This document shows positions 43,091 to 52,143 of a DNA stretch of 64,000 bases, one piece after another. Each line of letters starts with the position of its first letter. Positions within the stretch are counted from its first letter, which is position 1. The notes beneath the pieces are model-generated. The model was not told where the DNA came from, ran no database searches, and saw only the letters and a program-made list of their open reading frames with translations. Both the position numbers and the translations under genes were made by a program. Origin of the DNA: Glycomyces sp. TRM65418 (lineage in GTDB: Bacteria; Actinomycetota; Actinomycetes; Mycobacteriales; Micromonosporaceae); NCBI RefSeq assembly GCF_019710475.1, contig NZ_JAJFAX010000005.1:248001-312000 (forward strand), in the 5' to 3' direction.

Positions 43091-44405
43091 GATGGGCCCA
43101 GGCCCGGCCCACCTCGGGGCCGGGCCGCAGGCCCAGCAGCGCCATGATCGCGTTGCCGTCGAGGTCGGGGCGCACGGCCCGCAGGTCCTCCTCGGCGCGG
43201 ATGCGCGCGATGCGGTCCTCGAACGCGTCGTAGTCGCGCCGCAGCCGCTCGGCCTTGCGGCGGTTGCGGGTCGTGCAGTCCGAGCGCACCAGCCTGTGGA
43301 GGCGCTCCAGCTGGTTCCCGGCGTCGGTGACGTAGCGGCGCACCGCCGAATCGGTCCAGCCCGCGTCCCCGTAGCCGTAGAAGCGCAGGTGCAGGCTGAT
43401 GAGCAGCGACACCGCCTGCACGTCGGCCTTCGGGTACTTCAGCTCGCGCATCCGCCGCCGCGCCAGGCGCGCCCCGGCCACGTCGTGGTGGTGGAACGTG
43501 ACGCCGCCGCCCGCGACGACGTCCTTCGTCTCGGGCTTGCCGATGTCGTGCAGCAGCGCGGCCAGGCGCAGCAGCAGGTCCGGGCCGTCGGTCTCCAGCT
43601 CGATCGCGTTGCGCAGCACCTGCAGCGAATGCTCGTAGACGTCCTTGTGCTGGGCGTGCTCGTCGATCTCCATGCGCAGCGCCGGCAGCTCGGGGAGGAA
43701 CCGCTCGGCCAGCCCCGTGTCGACCAGGACCCGCAGGCCCACCACCGGGTCGGGGGCGAGCAGCAGCTTGTTGAACTCGTCGCGGATCCGCTCGGCGGTG
43801 ATCCGCGACAGCTCGGGCGCCATGCGCACCACGGCGTCCAGCGTGTCCGGGTCGATGCCGAAGCCGAGCTGCGCGGCGAACCGCGCGGCCCGCAGCATCC
43901 GCAGCGGGTCGTCGGCGAACGAGGACTCCGGCGCGGCGGGGGTCCGGATCGTCTGCCGCGCCAAGTCCGCCAGGCCCCCGAACGGGTCCGAGAACACATG
44001 GCCCGGCACGGACACCGCCATCGCGTTCACCGTGAAGTCGCGCCGTTCGAGGTCGTCCTCCAGGCGGTCGCCGTAGCGGACGATCGGGTTGCGGCTGACG
44101 CGGTCGTACGCGTCGGCGCGGAACGTGGTCACCTCGACCTGCTCGCCCCGGAACATCCCCCCGACGGTCCCGAAATCGGCCCCCGTGGTCCACACCGTCG
44201 AGCAGTGCGCCCGCAGGATCGCCTCGGTCGCCTCCGGACGCGCGTCCGTCGCGAAATCGAGGTCGCTCACCTTCCTGCGCAGCACCGCATCCCGGACCGG
44301 GCCGCCGACCAGATGGAGCTCGTGCCCCTCGCCCGCGAACACCCGACCCAGCTCATCGGCTATCGGCGGGACCGTGATTTCCTTACCGCTACTGTTGTCA
44401 GACAT
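42981..44405 (-). CDS. pcnA: CCA tRNA nucleotidyltransferase
   Basis: 474 residues. It adds or repairs the 3'-CCA of tRNA, needed here because tRNA-Leu lacks an encoded CCA. HELHLVGGPVRDAVL, then VSDLDFATDARPE, give the polymerase GG and DxD motifs. RRDFTVNAMAVS and DPLRMLRAARFAAQLGF are the next conserved blocks, and LLHDIGKPETK is the HD domain. The start lies 30 bp from murJ, divergent, with TAAGCT as its -10. The extreme C-terminus is read antisense to the GT87 gene. Confidence 0.94.
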   Translation of the reverse strand: MSDNSSGKEITVPPIADELGRVFAGEGHELHLVGGPVRDAVLRRKVSDLDFATDARPEATEAILRAHCSTVWTTGADFGTVGGMFRGEQVEVTTFRADAYDRVSRNPIVRYGDRLEDDLERRDFTVNAMAVSVPGHVFSDPFGGLADLARQTIRTPAAPESSFADDPLRMLRAARFAAQLGFGIDPDTLDAVVRMAPELSRITAERIRDEFNKLLLAPDPVVGLRVLVDTGLAERFLPELPALRMEIDEHAQHKDVYEHSLQVLRNAIELETDGPDLLLRLAALLHDIGKPETKDVVAGGGVTFHHHDVAGARLARRRMRELKYPKADVQAVSLLISLHLRFYGYGDAGWTDSAVRRYVTDAGNQLERLHRLVRSDCTTRNRRKAERLRRDYDAFEDRIARIRAEEDLRAVRPDLDGNAIMALLGLRPGPEVGRAWAHLKELRLERGPMPREEAERELRSWAAKEGIAPRPDAG

Positions 44406-44435
44406 CGCCGGGCAAGCTTAGCGGAGAGTGCGAGA

Positions 44436-46256
44436 ATGGCCGAACCTAGCGCGAGAACGGGCCCGGGCCCCGACTACTCGCCGTCTGGCCCGTTTCGAGG
44501 CCCCCACCACGCGCACGGCACCCCCCAACCCCCGCTCGGACCCCAGACCGGCGACGGCTACGCCCCGATGAACCCGATGCCCAGCGGCGCCCCGACCCCC
44601 CAGGGGCCGCCGCAGACCCAGGGCAAGAACGTCGTCCGCTCCAGCCTCCTCATGGGCGCGGGCTCGCTCGTCTCCCGCGTCACCGGCTTCGGCCGCACCG
44701 TCGTCGTCTCGGCCGCCATCGGCGCCGGACTCCTCGGCAACTCCTACACGACCGCCCAGTACTTCCCCCAGATGATCTACGAGCTCGTCCTCGGCGGCGT
44801 GTTCGCGAGCATCATCATGCCGCTGTTCGTCAAGGCCCACAAGAACGACCCCGACGGCGGCGACGCCTTCGCCCAGCGCCTGCTCACCCTCGCCGCGCTC
44901 GTCCTCGGCGGCGCCGCGCTCCTGGTCACCGCCGCCGCCCCGGTCATCGCCCGGGCCATGGCCGAACCCGACCAGTACGCGCTGGTCACCGAGTTCTCCT
45001 ACCTCATGCTCCCGGCCCTGCTCCTGTACGGGCTCTTCGCGGTCCTCTCCGGCGTCCTCAACTCCCGCGAGCACTTCGGCGCGCCCATGTGGGTGCCGAT
45101 CATCAACAACCTCGTCGTCATCACCGTCGCCGGCGTCTTCTTCGCCGTCTACACCCGCGACGCCGTCCCGGACGCCGACGGCGAGGTGTTCGCCAGCGCC
45201 GACCAGGTGTCGAACGGCATGATCCTGCTCCTCGGCGGCGGCACCACGGCGGGCGTCCTCATCCAGGTCCTGTGCCTGGCCCCGGCCCTGCGCAAGGCCG
45301 GATTCGCCTGGCGGCTGCGCTTCGACTTCCGCAACCTCCCGCTGCGCGAGATCCGCCGCATGGCCGCCTGGACGCTCCTGTTCGTGGCCGCCAACCAGGT
45401 CGCGGTCATGGCCGTGATCAAGGTCGCCAACGCCGCCTCCGGCAACGCCCCCGACGACGGCCCGTTCGTGCCGGGCACCACGGTCTACAACAACGCCTAT
45501 CTCATGATGATGATGGCGCACGGGATCGTCGCCGTCTCGGTCATCACCGCGCTCATGCCGCGCATGACGCGCGCCGCCGACGACCGGCGCTGGCCGGAGC
45601 TGGCCGACCACCTCTCCAACGGGATCCGGCTCGCGTCGTTCCTGCTGGTGCCGATCGCGGCGGCGTTCGTGGCCCTGCACGAGCCGATCGCGCTCGCGAT
45701 CTTCCGGTGGGGCGCCTACGACTTCGACATGGCGATCGCGACCGGGCAGACCCTCCTGCTGGTCGGGATCGTGCTGCTGCCGTTCTCGATCAGCCAGCTG
45801 CAGATCTTCGCGTTCTACGCCCAGACCGACACCAAGACGGTCGCGATGTTCAACCTGCCGGTGATCGCGATCCGCATCGGCGGCTACCTCCTGGCGTTCG
45901 CCCTCCTGCCGCTGCAGTGGGTCGTGGTGGGCCTGTTCGCCGCCAACGGGATCTCGTACCTGGTGAGCCTGCTCTTGTCGATGAGCCTGCTGCGCAGGCG
46001 GATCGGGCTGCTGGGGATGCGCAAGACGATGAACGGCCTGGTCCGCTCGGGCGCCGCGGCGCTCATCGCCGGGGGCGCCGCGCACGTCGGCTGGCTCGTG
46101 TGGCCCGATGTGTCCGGTTCCAAGGCCGGCCAGTTCGCGGCGGCGATCGTCCTGGGTGTCCTGTTGCTGGGCGTGTACTTCGCGGCCTGCCTGGTATTCC
46201 GCGTCACTGAGACGGCGTCGCTCCAGGCAACGGTGCGCGCAAAGCTGCGACGATGA
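44436..46256 (+). CDS. murJ: Lipid II flippase MurJ (MviN)
   Basis: 606 residues. A Pro/Gly-rich tail of about 65 residues precedes about fourteen membrane helices. SSLLMGAGSLVSRVTGFGRT is the conserved N-terminal helix with the functional Arg, and GLFAVLSGVLNSREHFGAP and YNNAYLMMMMAHGIVAVSVI are further MurJ motifs. It flips lipid II to the outer face for PBPs. GGAGAG lies before the ATG. In mycobacteria MurJ carries a fused pseudokinase; here that part is a separate gene just downstream. Confidence 0.94.
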   Translation: MAEPSARTGPGPDYSPSGPFRGPHHAHGTPQPPLGPQTGDGYAPMNPMPSGAPTPQGPPQTQGKNVVRSSLLMGAGSLVSRVTGFGRTVVVSAAIGAGLLGNSYTTAQYFPQMIYELVLGGVFASIIMPLFVKAHKNDPDGGDAFAQRLLTLAALVLGGAALLVTAAAPVIARAMAEPDQYALVTEFSYLMLPALLLYGLFAVLSGVLNSREHFGAPMWVPIINNLVVITVAGVFFAVYTRDAVPDADGEVFASADQVSNGMILLLGGGTTAGVLIQVLCLAPALRKAGFAWRLRFDFRNLPLREIRRMAAWTLLFVAANQVAVMAVIKVANAASGNAPDDGPFVPGTTVYNNAYLMMMMAHGIVAVSVITALMPRMTRAADDRRWPELADHLSNGIRLASFLLVPIAAAFVALHEPIALAIFRWGAYDFDMAIATGQTLLLVGIVLLPFSISQLQIFAFYAQTDTKTVAMFNLPVIAIRIGGYLLAFALLPLQWVVVGLFAANGISYLVSLLLSMSLLRRRIGLLGMRKTMNGLVRSGAAALIAGGAAHVGWLVWPDVSGSKAGQFAAAIVLGVLLLGVYFAACLVFRVTETASLQATVRAKLRR

Positions 46257-46274
46257 GGGAAGTACGATCCATAC

Positions 46275-46376
46275 GTGCACTCTGGCCGGAAACCGCAGAG
46301 CCACCTGGACCGCACCATGACCGAACCGGCCCACCAAGGCCCCGGCCGGCAAGACCCCTCATCAGGGTCGCATTGA
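46275..46376 (+). CDS. Putative leaderless small ORF between murJ and the pseudokinase
   Basis: 33 codons starting GTG, encoding a basic, His/Pro-rich peptide (starts MHSGRKPQSH). A -10 TACGAT (46263-46268) ends exactly 6 bases before the GTG, the same geometry as the Fur-family gene. The stop lies 19 bases before the pseudokinase ATG. It may be a leader peptide or just the 5' end of the pseudokinase mRNA. No homologue is known to me. Confidence 0.35.
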   Translation: MHSGRKPQSHLDRTMTEPAHQGPGRQDPSSGSH

Positions 46377-46395
46377 GAGGGGAGGACCCCGCATC

Positions 46396-47883
46396 ATGAC
46401 CACCGCCGAAGTGCCGTCCGTGGGCGACCTGCTCGCGGAGCGGTACCGCCTCGAAGAGCACGTCGGAGGCGCGAACGGCTACCGCCAGCTGTGGCGCGGC
46501 GTCGACGTCCTGCTGCACCGCTCCGTCGCGGTCGTGCTCCGCTCCCCCGGCGGCGACGACGCCGCCCCCACCATGACCGCCGCCGTCGCCGCCTCCCGCG
46601 CGCACGTCGACTCCATGGTCGACGTGTACGACGCGGTCGACGAGGGCCGCTTCGCCTACGTCGTGCGCGAATGGGTCAACGGCTCCTCCCTGCGCAGCGT
46701 CCTCGAACGCCGGACCCTGGAGAGCGCGCACGCGCTCGAACTGGTCGCGTCCGTCGCCGACGCCGTCGCCGCCCTCCACGAAGGCGGCGTCACCCACGCC
46801 GACCTGCACCCGGGCACGATCCTCCTCTCCGAGGACGACCGGGTCATGGTCACCGAGCCGCGCAACGAGCCCGGCAACACCCCCGTCGAGGACGTCCGCG
46901 CCCTCGGCGCGACCCTCTACGCCTGCCTCACCGGGACCTGGCCGCGCGTCGTGCCCGCCGAGAACACCGGCCTCGCCGACGCCGCCACCGACGAGTGGGG
47001 CGCCGTCCTCCCCGCCGCCCAGGTCGCGCCCGGCACCCCCGCCGCCCTCTCGAAGCTCACCGCCGACCTGCTCGACCACTCGCAGACGCCGCCGTCCGCG
47101 GCCGAGCTCGCCGTCGAGCTGCGCCGCCTCGCCGAGTCCGGCGGGGACGAGCCCGCCGCCGCGGAGTCGAGGCCCACGAGCGTCCTCGGGTCGATCAACC
47201 TCGGCCGCCGCTCCGCCGACGCGCCGCCCGCCGGGATGAAGCGCCTCGCCGTGATCGCGGCCGTCGCCGCCGGGGTCATCCTCGCCGGCGTCATCACCAG
47301 CGCCGTCGTCTTCGGCGGCGGCGACGACCCCGCCGGGGCCGAGGACCAGGTCACCGGCGAGGACACCGGCGCCGAACCGTCCGCCGAGGAGACCTCGGTC
47401 GCCGCGCCCACCGAGGCCGAGCTCTCCCCCGACGCGCTTCGCGTCGTCGACCCGCCCGACGGGGACCGCGACCAGGGCGAGAACGTCGAGGCCGTCATCG
47501 ACGGCAACGCCTCCACCGGGTGGACCACGAACACCTACTACAACGACCCGGGCTTCGGGAACCTCAAGCCCGGCATGGGCATCCTCATCGACCTCGGCGA
47601 GGCCCGCGAGGTCGCGTCCGTGCGCGTCCAGATGACCAGCGCGGGCGCCACGGTGGGCCTGCTCGCCGGCGACGAGGACCCGGGGGACTCCAGCGAAGGC
47701 GACCAGGCCATCGTGGACAACTTCACGGTCCTGGCCGAGCCCGTCGAGGACGCCGACACGAACATCGAGCTGCAGGCCGGCGGCGAGGCCACCCGCTTCA
47801 TCGTCGTCTGGGTGACCGAGCTGCCCCCCGTCTCCGACGGCTACAAGCTCACCATCAGCGACATCAACGTCTTCGTCAGGTAA
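46396..47883 (+). CDS. Transmembrane pseudokinase with discoidin-like ectodomain (MviN partner)
   Basis: 495 residues. The kinase-like domain (about 1-255) lacks catalytic residues: the VAIK Lys is absent (SVAVVLRSPG), HRDLKxxN reads HADLHPGTIL and DFG reads TEP. A membrane helix (LAVIAAVAAGVILAGVITSAVV) and an acidic linker lead to a C-terminal beta-sandwich (DGNASTGWTTNTYYNDP to ISDINVFV). This matches the pseudokinase region fused to MviN in Mycobacterium tuberculosis, which is phosphorylated by PknB and bound by FhaA. Here it is a separate protein directly after murJ and likely regulates it. GGGGAGGA lies before the ATG. Confidence 0.88.
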   Translation: MTTAEVPSVGDLLAERYRLEEHVGGANGYRQLWRGVDVLLHRSVAVVLRSPGGDDAAPTMTAAVAASRAHVDSMVDVYDAVDEGRFAYVVREWVNGSSLRSVLERRTLESAHALELVASVADAVAALHEGGVTHADLHPGTILLSEDDRVMVTEPRNEPGNTPVEDVRALGATLYACLTGTWPRVVPAENTGLADAATDEWGAVLPAAQVAPGTPAALSKLTADLLDHSQTPPSAAELAVELRRLAESGGDEPAAAESRPTSVLGSINLGRRSADAPPAGMKRLAVIAAVAAGVILAGVITSAVVFGGGDDPAGAEDQVTGEDTGAEPSAEETSVAAPTEAELSPDALRVVDPPDGDRDQGENVEAVIDGNASTGWTTNTYYNDPGFGNLKPGMGILIDLGEAREVASVRVQMTSAGATVGLLAGDEDPGDSSEGDQAIVDNFTVLAEPVEDADTNIELQAGGEATRFIVVWVTELPPVSDGYKLTISDINVFVR

Positions 47884-47893
47884 GCCCGCGACC

Positions 47894-48631
47894 ATGCCCG
47901 CCCCCTCCGCGCCCGGCCCGCCCGCCGGGTCCGACGCCGCCCCCGACTGCCCGAGCGACGCCGAGCTGCTGCGCCGCCACGTCGGCGGCGACCGGGAGGC
48001 CTTCGGGGAGCTGTTCCGCCGCCACCGCGGCAGGCTCTGGGCGGTCGCCGTGCGCACCCTCGCCGACCCCGAGGACGCCGCCGAAGCCGTGCAGGACGCG
48101 ATGATCAAGGCCTACCAGGGCGCGGGGTCCTTCCGCGGGACCGCGGCGGTCACCACCTGGCTGCACCGCATCGTCGTCAACGCCTGCCTCGACCGGATCC
48201 GCGCCTCCGGGAGGCGCCCGACCGTGCCGCTCGCCGACGAGGCCCGCGCCGTCCCGGCCGCGAGCGACCCCGCCACCGACCCGCAGCAGGTCGCGCTCCG
48301 GCTGAGCGTCCACCGGGCCCTCGCCGACCTGCCGTTCGACCAGCGCGCGGTCCTCGTCTACGTCGACATGCTCGGCTATCCCGTCGAAGAGGTCGCCGCG
48401 GTCCTCAAAATACGGCCCGGCACCGTGAAGTCCCGCGCCTCCCGGGCGCGCAAGCGCCTCGCCGCGCGGCTGCCCGACCTCGACCCGGCGACGGACGGCG
48501 CCGCACCCGGCGCCGCAGGCGACGAAGGCCCGGCCGCGGCGGGGAACCCCCCGAGGCAACTGGGCGTCGAACCAGGAGCGCCCCACCGGTCGGGCACCGT
48601 TGACGAAGGACGAGGGGAGGGGAACCGATGA
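47894..48631 (+). CDS. sigM: ECF sigma factor, SigM-like
   Basis: 245 residues. Region 2 comprises AFGELFRRHRGRLWAVAVRT and AEAVQDAMIKAYQGAGSFRG with TTWLHRIVVNACLDRIRA; region 4 comprises ALADLPFDQRAVLVYVDMLG and VAAVLKIRPGTVKSRASRARKRL. The Gly/Ala-rich C-terminus is extra. Position between the pseudokinase and trxBA is that of SigM in actinobacteria. The stop overlaps the anti-sigma start by 4 bp (ATGA). It starts 10 bases after the pseudokinase, without a clear binding site, so translation may be coupled. Confidence 0.88.
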   Translation: MPAPSAPGPPAGSDAAPDCPSDAELLRRHVGGDREAFGELFRRHRGRLWAVAVRTLADPEDAAEAVQDAMIKAYQGAGSFRGTAAVTTWLHRIVVNACLDRIRASGRRPTVPLADEARAVPAASDPATDPQQVALRLSVHRALADLPFDQRAVLVYVDMLGYPVEEVAAVLKIRPGTVKSRASRARKRLAARLPDLDPATDGAAPGAAGDEGPAAAGNPPRQLGVEPGAPHRSGTVDEGRGEGNR

Positions 48632-49404
48632 GCCGACAGCGCCCCGGCGACGCCGAGCACGAGGTCAGCCGCGTCCTGCGGCAGGCCTCCGACGGCTACG
48701 GCGACCTCCCCGACCACGTCGGGCAGCGCCTCGACCGCGTCCTCGAGACCCTCCCGGCCGCCGACACCCTCCACAGCGACCCGCACCCCCGCGGCGACGG
48801 CGAAAGCGTCCTCGAACGGCTCGCGGAGCGCCTGCGCCCCAAGCGGGTCCGGTACGCGCTCATCAGCGCCGCCGCGGCGGTGCTCGTCACCGTGGGCGCG
48901 GTCGCCACGGCTCTGCAGATCGTCGAGCCCGGCGGGGGCGGCGACTCCGCGGGCTCGGCGGAGGTCTTCGCCGAGGAGCACGACGCCGCCGACTCCGGCG
49001 TCGCGCCCGGCCCGCAGGACGATGAGGCCGGCGCCCAGACCGAGGCGAGCGAGCCCGAGACGGGCGCCGACGGCATCGCCAGCGTCGAGACCTTCGCCAC
49101 CGGCACCGACTACGCCGCCGGCACCGATCTGCTCGCGGCCCTGCGCGAACTCGGCAGCGAGAGCACCGTCGGCCCGATCCCGCCCGAACTCGTCGACCTC
49201 GCCGCCGGCGGCGAGTTCTGGAAACGCTGCGAAGAGGCCATCGCCCGCGAGTACGCCGCCCTGCTCGTCGCGGTCGACTTCGCCCGCTACGACTCGGAGC
49301 CGGCGATCATGGCGCTCATGGTCGGCGACTCCGGCGACATGGCCGTGGCCCTCACTCCCGCGTGCGCCGACGGCGTCATCGAACCGCTCGCCGCGCAGCC
49401 CTGA
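48628..49404 (+). CDS. Membrane-anchored anti-sigma factor of SigM
   Basis: 258 residues. The cytoplasmic N-terminal part (about 70 residues, HEVSRVLRQASDGYGDLPDH) would bind the sigma factor. Then one membrane helix (YALISAAAAVLVTVGAVATALQ), an acidic linker and an extracellular domain with ELGSESTVGPIPPELVDLAA and two Cys. No HxxxCxxC zinc motif is present, so it is not the ZAS class; control may be by proteolysis. It overlaps sigM by 4 bp. Confidence 0.75.
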   Translation: MSRQRPGDAEHEVSRVLRQASDGYGDLPDHVGQRLDRVLETLPAADTLHSDPHPRGDGESVLERLAERLRPKRVRYALISAAAAVLVTVGAVATALQIVEPGGGGDSAGSAEVFAEEHDAADSGVAPGPQDDEAGAQTEASEPETGADGIASVETFATGTDYAAGTDLLAALRELGSESTVGPIPPELVDLAAGGEFWKRCEEAIAREYAALLVAVDFARYDSEPAIMALMVGDSGDMAVALTPACADGVIEPLAAQP

Positions 49405-49490
49405 CCCCGGCCCGCATCGGGCCGCTCCGCGTGAGGTTCCCCACGATCGGCTTATACGCCTGTCACACGCCCGACACAGCACCTCACCGC

Positions 49491-49517
49491 GGAATTTCAG
49501 GTCAATAGGATGGCGTT
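49491..49517 (+). promoter_or_regulatory. ECF-type (SigR/SigM-like) promoter of trxBA
   Basis: GGAAT (49491-49495), an 18-bp spacer and CGTT (49514-49517) match the GGAAT-N18-GTT consensus known for stress-type ECF sigma factors that drive thioredoxin genes in actinobacteria. It lies 74 bases before the trxB start. A separate TAGGAT (49506-49511) might serve the housekeeping sigma factor. Confidence 0.6.
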
Positions 49518-49590
49518 GAAGGTGCCAGACTCGACAGCACTTCCCAGGGGAGCCCTCCTGGAACGCCGAACCACCACAGGAGCGAACCCG

Positions 49591-50523
49591 GTGAGCGAAA
49601 TCCGCGACGTCATCATCATCGGCTCGGGCCCGGCCGGCTACACCGCCGCGCTGTACACCGCCCGCGCCAACATGCGCCCGCTCGTGTTCGAGGGCTTCCA
49701 GTTCGGCGGCGCCCTCATGCAGACGACCGAGGTCGAGAACTTCCCCGGCTTCCCCGAGGGCATCATGGGCCCCGAGCTCATGGACCAGTGGCGCAAGCAG
49801 GCCGAGCGGTTCGGCGCCGAGCTCGTCTCCGACGACGTCACCCGCGTCGACCTCACCGACGAGATCAAGCGGGTCTGGGTCGGCGACGACGAGTACCTGG
49901 CCAAGGCCGTGATCCTCGCGACCGGCTCGGCGTACCGGCCGCTGAACGTGCCCGGCGAGAACGAGCTCATGGGCCGCGGCGTCTCGGCGTGCGCCACCTG
50001 CGACGGCTTCTTCTTCCGCGACCAGCACATCGCGGTCGTCGGCGGCGGCGACTCCGCGATGGAGGAGGCCACGTTCCTCACCAAGTTCGCCTCCAAGGTC
50101 ACGATCGTCCACCGCCGGGACGAGTTCCGCGCCTCCAAGATCATGGCCGAGCGGGCCCTGGCGAACCCGAAGATCGAGGTCGCCTGGAACTCGGCGGTCA
50201 CGCAGATCAACGGCACCGACGGCAAGGTCTCCAGCGTCGACCTGATCGACACGGTCACGGGCGCGCCGGGCGTCCTGCCCGTCACCGGGCTGTTCATCGC
50301 GATCGGCCACGACCCGCGCTCGGAGCTGTTCAAGGGCCAGGTGGAACTCGACGAGTCCGGGTACGTGAAGGTGGCCGCGCCGTCGACCCGCACCAACCTG
50401 ACGGGCGTGTTCGCCGCGGGCGACCTCGTGGACCACACCTACCAGCAGGCGGTGACCGCCGCCGGCACCGGCTGCGCGGCCGCGCTCGACGCCGAGCGCT
50501 ACATCGCCGCCCTCAACGACTGA
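49591..50523 (+). CDS. trxB: Thioredoxin-disulfide reductase
   Basis: 310 residues, FAD- and NADPH-dependent reduction of thioredoxin. [20 protein letters not shown] binds [16 protein letters not shown] has the redox CATC pair, [15 protein letters not shown] binds NADPH and [20 protein letters not shown] is the second FAD motif. The GTG start at 49591 has AGGAG upstream. It precedes trxA by 34 bases and follows an ECF-type promoter. Confidence 0.97.
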   Translation: MSEIRDVIIIGSGPAGYTAALYTARANMRPLVFEGFQFGGALMQTTEVENFPGFPEGIMGPELMDQWRKQAERFGAELVSDDVTRVDLTDEIKRVWVGDDEYLAKAVILATGSAYRPLNVPGENELMGRGVSACATCDGFFFRDQHIAVVGGGDSAMEEATFLTKFASKVTIVHRRDEFRASKIMAERALANPKIEVAWNSAVTQINGTDGKVSSVDLIDTVTGAPGVLPVTGLFIAIGHDPRSELFKGQVELDESGYVKVAAPSTRTNLTGVFAAGDLVDHTYQQAVTAAGTGCAAALDAERYIAALND

Positions 50524-50557
50524 TCCTTTCGCCTTTCAGACACACAGGAGGATGCCC

Positions 50558-50872
50558 ATGGGCGCCATCAAAGCAGTGAGCGACGCCGAATTCCAGACCG
50601 AGGTGCTGGAGGCCGGAAAGCCGGTCCTGGTCGACTTCTGGGCCGAATGGTGCGGGCCGTGCAAGAAGGTCCAGCCGGTGCTCGAGGAGCTCGCCACCGA
50701 GATCGACTCGATCGAGATCCGCAAGCTCGACACCGACGCGAACCCGGAGATCACCCGGAAGTACCAGGTGATGAGCGTGCCGACGATGATCCTGTTCAAG
50801 GACGGCCAGCCCGCCGACCAGCTCATCGGCGCCCAGCCCAAGGCCGCGATCCGCAAGTTCCTGGGCCAGTAG
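50558..50872 (+). CDS. trxA: Thioredoxin
   Basis: 104 residues with DFWAEWCGPCKKVQPVLEEL (active-site WCGPC) and YQVMSVPTMILFKDGQ (cis-Pro loop). It reduces protein disulphides and is recycled by TrxB. Of two close ATG codons, the second (50558) was chosen because AGGAGG at 50545-50550 is at the right distance; the first lies too near. The gap downstream holds a copy of a repeated element. Confidence 0.97.
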   Translation: MGAIKAVSDAEFQTEVLEAGKPVLVDFWAEWCGPCKKVQPVLEELATEIDSIEIRKLDTDANPEITRKYQVMSVPTMILFKDGQPADQLIGAQPKAAIRKFLGQ

Positions 50873-50930
50873 GGAACGCGAACAGTTTTTCACCGATCGG
50901 GGGATGGAGCTGCGGCTTCGTCCCCTGATT

Positions 50931-51003
50931 CGTGTCATACCCCCGCGCTATTTTTATATGAAGGGGTCCCTTGGGCGGACATTTCGGGAATATCCGCTTT
51001 CAC
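50931..51003 (+). repeat. Intergenic repeat element, copy A (divergent)
   Basis: One of three copies of a sequence found only in convergent gaps of the origin-proximal block. Its right half, from AAGGGGTCCCTTGGGC to ATATCCG, agrees with copy C at 38 of 44 positions by my count; the left half is diverged and AT-rich. The element shares a GGGG-CCC palindromic core and the string TCGGGAATATCCG with the other copies. Function unknown. Confidence 0.7.
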
Positions 51004-51045
51004 CTTCGGCCGCAACGAGACCCGACGACGGCCGATCTCCCGCGG

Positions 51046-51867
51046 TCAACGCGGGCGGCCGCACCCCGACGCACCGCAGGCGACGCCGCATCCGCGGCTC
51101 GCGGCGGCGCGATCAGGGACGGCACGGTCGCGGAGGGCACGGTCGCGGAGGGCACGGTCGAGGGGAGCGCGGTCGAAGAGGTCGCCGCCGCGCTGATTCC
51201 CCGGCCGGTCGATGCGGTTCCGGCCGGTGGTCGGCTCGCCGAAGAACTGCTCCAGCTCGGTGTCGTCGAGCTTGAACCACTCCACCGAGTCGCTCAGCTC
51301 CCTCGACTCCTCGGCCTCCACGCTCCGGTCGAGCGCCGAGCGCAGCTCCAGGCGCAGCCGCGGATACCGCGGATCCGACCGGACCGTCTTGAACCCCACC
51401 GAGCGGTAGAAGTCCGCCGGCACCAGGCAGGCGCCGGCCTCGCCGCGCGCGTCGCCGAACGTCTCGATCGCGTAGATCCCCCGCCGCGCCGCGTCGGCCG
51501 CGACCGTCTGCACCAGCTGCCGCCCCAGGCCCGTCCCCGCGTACGCCGGCTCCACGTACGCGGTCATCAACAGCGCCGCATCCGGCGATACCGGCCCCGA
51601 CGGGAACTCCACCGAGCGCGGCACGAACTTCGGCGACGCGTAGGTCACGTATCCGGCCACGGAGTCGCCTTCGTAGGCGATCCGGCCGCACCCGCCCCAC
51701 TCCAGGAGCGTGTGCGACAGCCACGCCTCCTTCTCCAGCGCGGGCTCGCCCACGTCACGGGCGGCCTCGGCGCACAGGGGCGACAGCTCCCAGAACACGC
51801 AGGCGCGGCAGCGCCCCGGAATCGCTTCCAAGGAGTCGAGTGTGAGGTTGACCATGCGCCGATGCAC
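51046..51867 (-). CDS. GNAT-family acetyltransferase with Arg/Asp repeat tail
   Basis: 273 residues. The N-terminal SLEAIPGRCRACVFWELSP is characteristic of this origin-linked actinobacterial group. The acetyl-CoA-binding segment is AYAGTGLGRQLVQTVAADAA, and the C-terminal fold strand is FYRSVGFKTVRSDPRYPRL. After about residue 215 the sequence is low complexity, with DRALRDRALRDRA from a 15-bp tandem repeat. The GTG start at 51867 lies 6 bases after TACGCT (minus strand), so leaderless; the ATG 12 bases later is an alternative. Substrate unknown. Confidence 0.75.
   Translation of the reverse strand: MHRRMVNLTLDSLEAIPGRCRACVFWELSPLCAEAARDVGEPALEKEAWLSHTLLEWGGCGRIAYEGDSVAGYVTYASPKFVPRSVEFPSGPVSPDAALLMTAYVEPAYAGTGLGRQLVQTVAADAARRGIYAIETFGDARGEAGACLVPADFYRSVGFKTVRSDPRYPRLRLELRSALDRSVEAEESRELSDSVEWFKLDDTELEQFFGEPTTGRNRIDRPGNQRGGDLFDRAPLDRALRDRALRDRAVPDRAAASRGCGVACGASGCGRPR
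51121..51180. repeat. 15-bp tandem repeat at the end of the GNAT gene
   Basis: Four 15-bp units: two identical GGCACGGTCGCGGAG copies (51121-51150), then GGCACGGTCGAGGGG and AGCGCGGTCGAAGAG. They encode repeated Asp-Arg-Ala blocks on the minus strand. Probably variable in copy number. Confidence 0.8.
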
Positions 51868-52143
51868 CCGACCAGCGTACGCCGCAAACCCGTCCACATG
51901 ACGGAAAACACGCGCGGCCCTCGGCCGGTGTGCTAGTAGAGTGGGCCGATCACGCGTCCGCTGCCGTAGGCTGGTCACAGCGCCGCTCGGGCCCCGAGGG
52001 CAACCGCGTTCGGCGGACGGGCGTGTTCATACGAGATCCCAGCGCATCGAGCCCCGGTCAAGACCTCGCGTCTTCCGGCGACGCAGCGCACGACCCGCGA
52101 GCACGGATCGCGGGCGACGAGGACCATCAGAGGAGGTCTCCGC

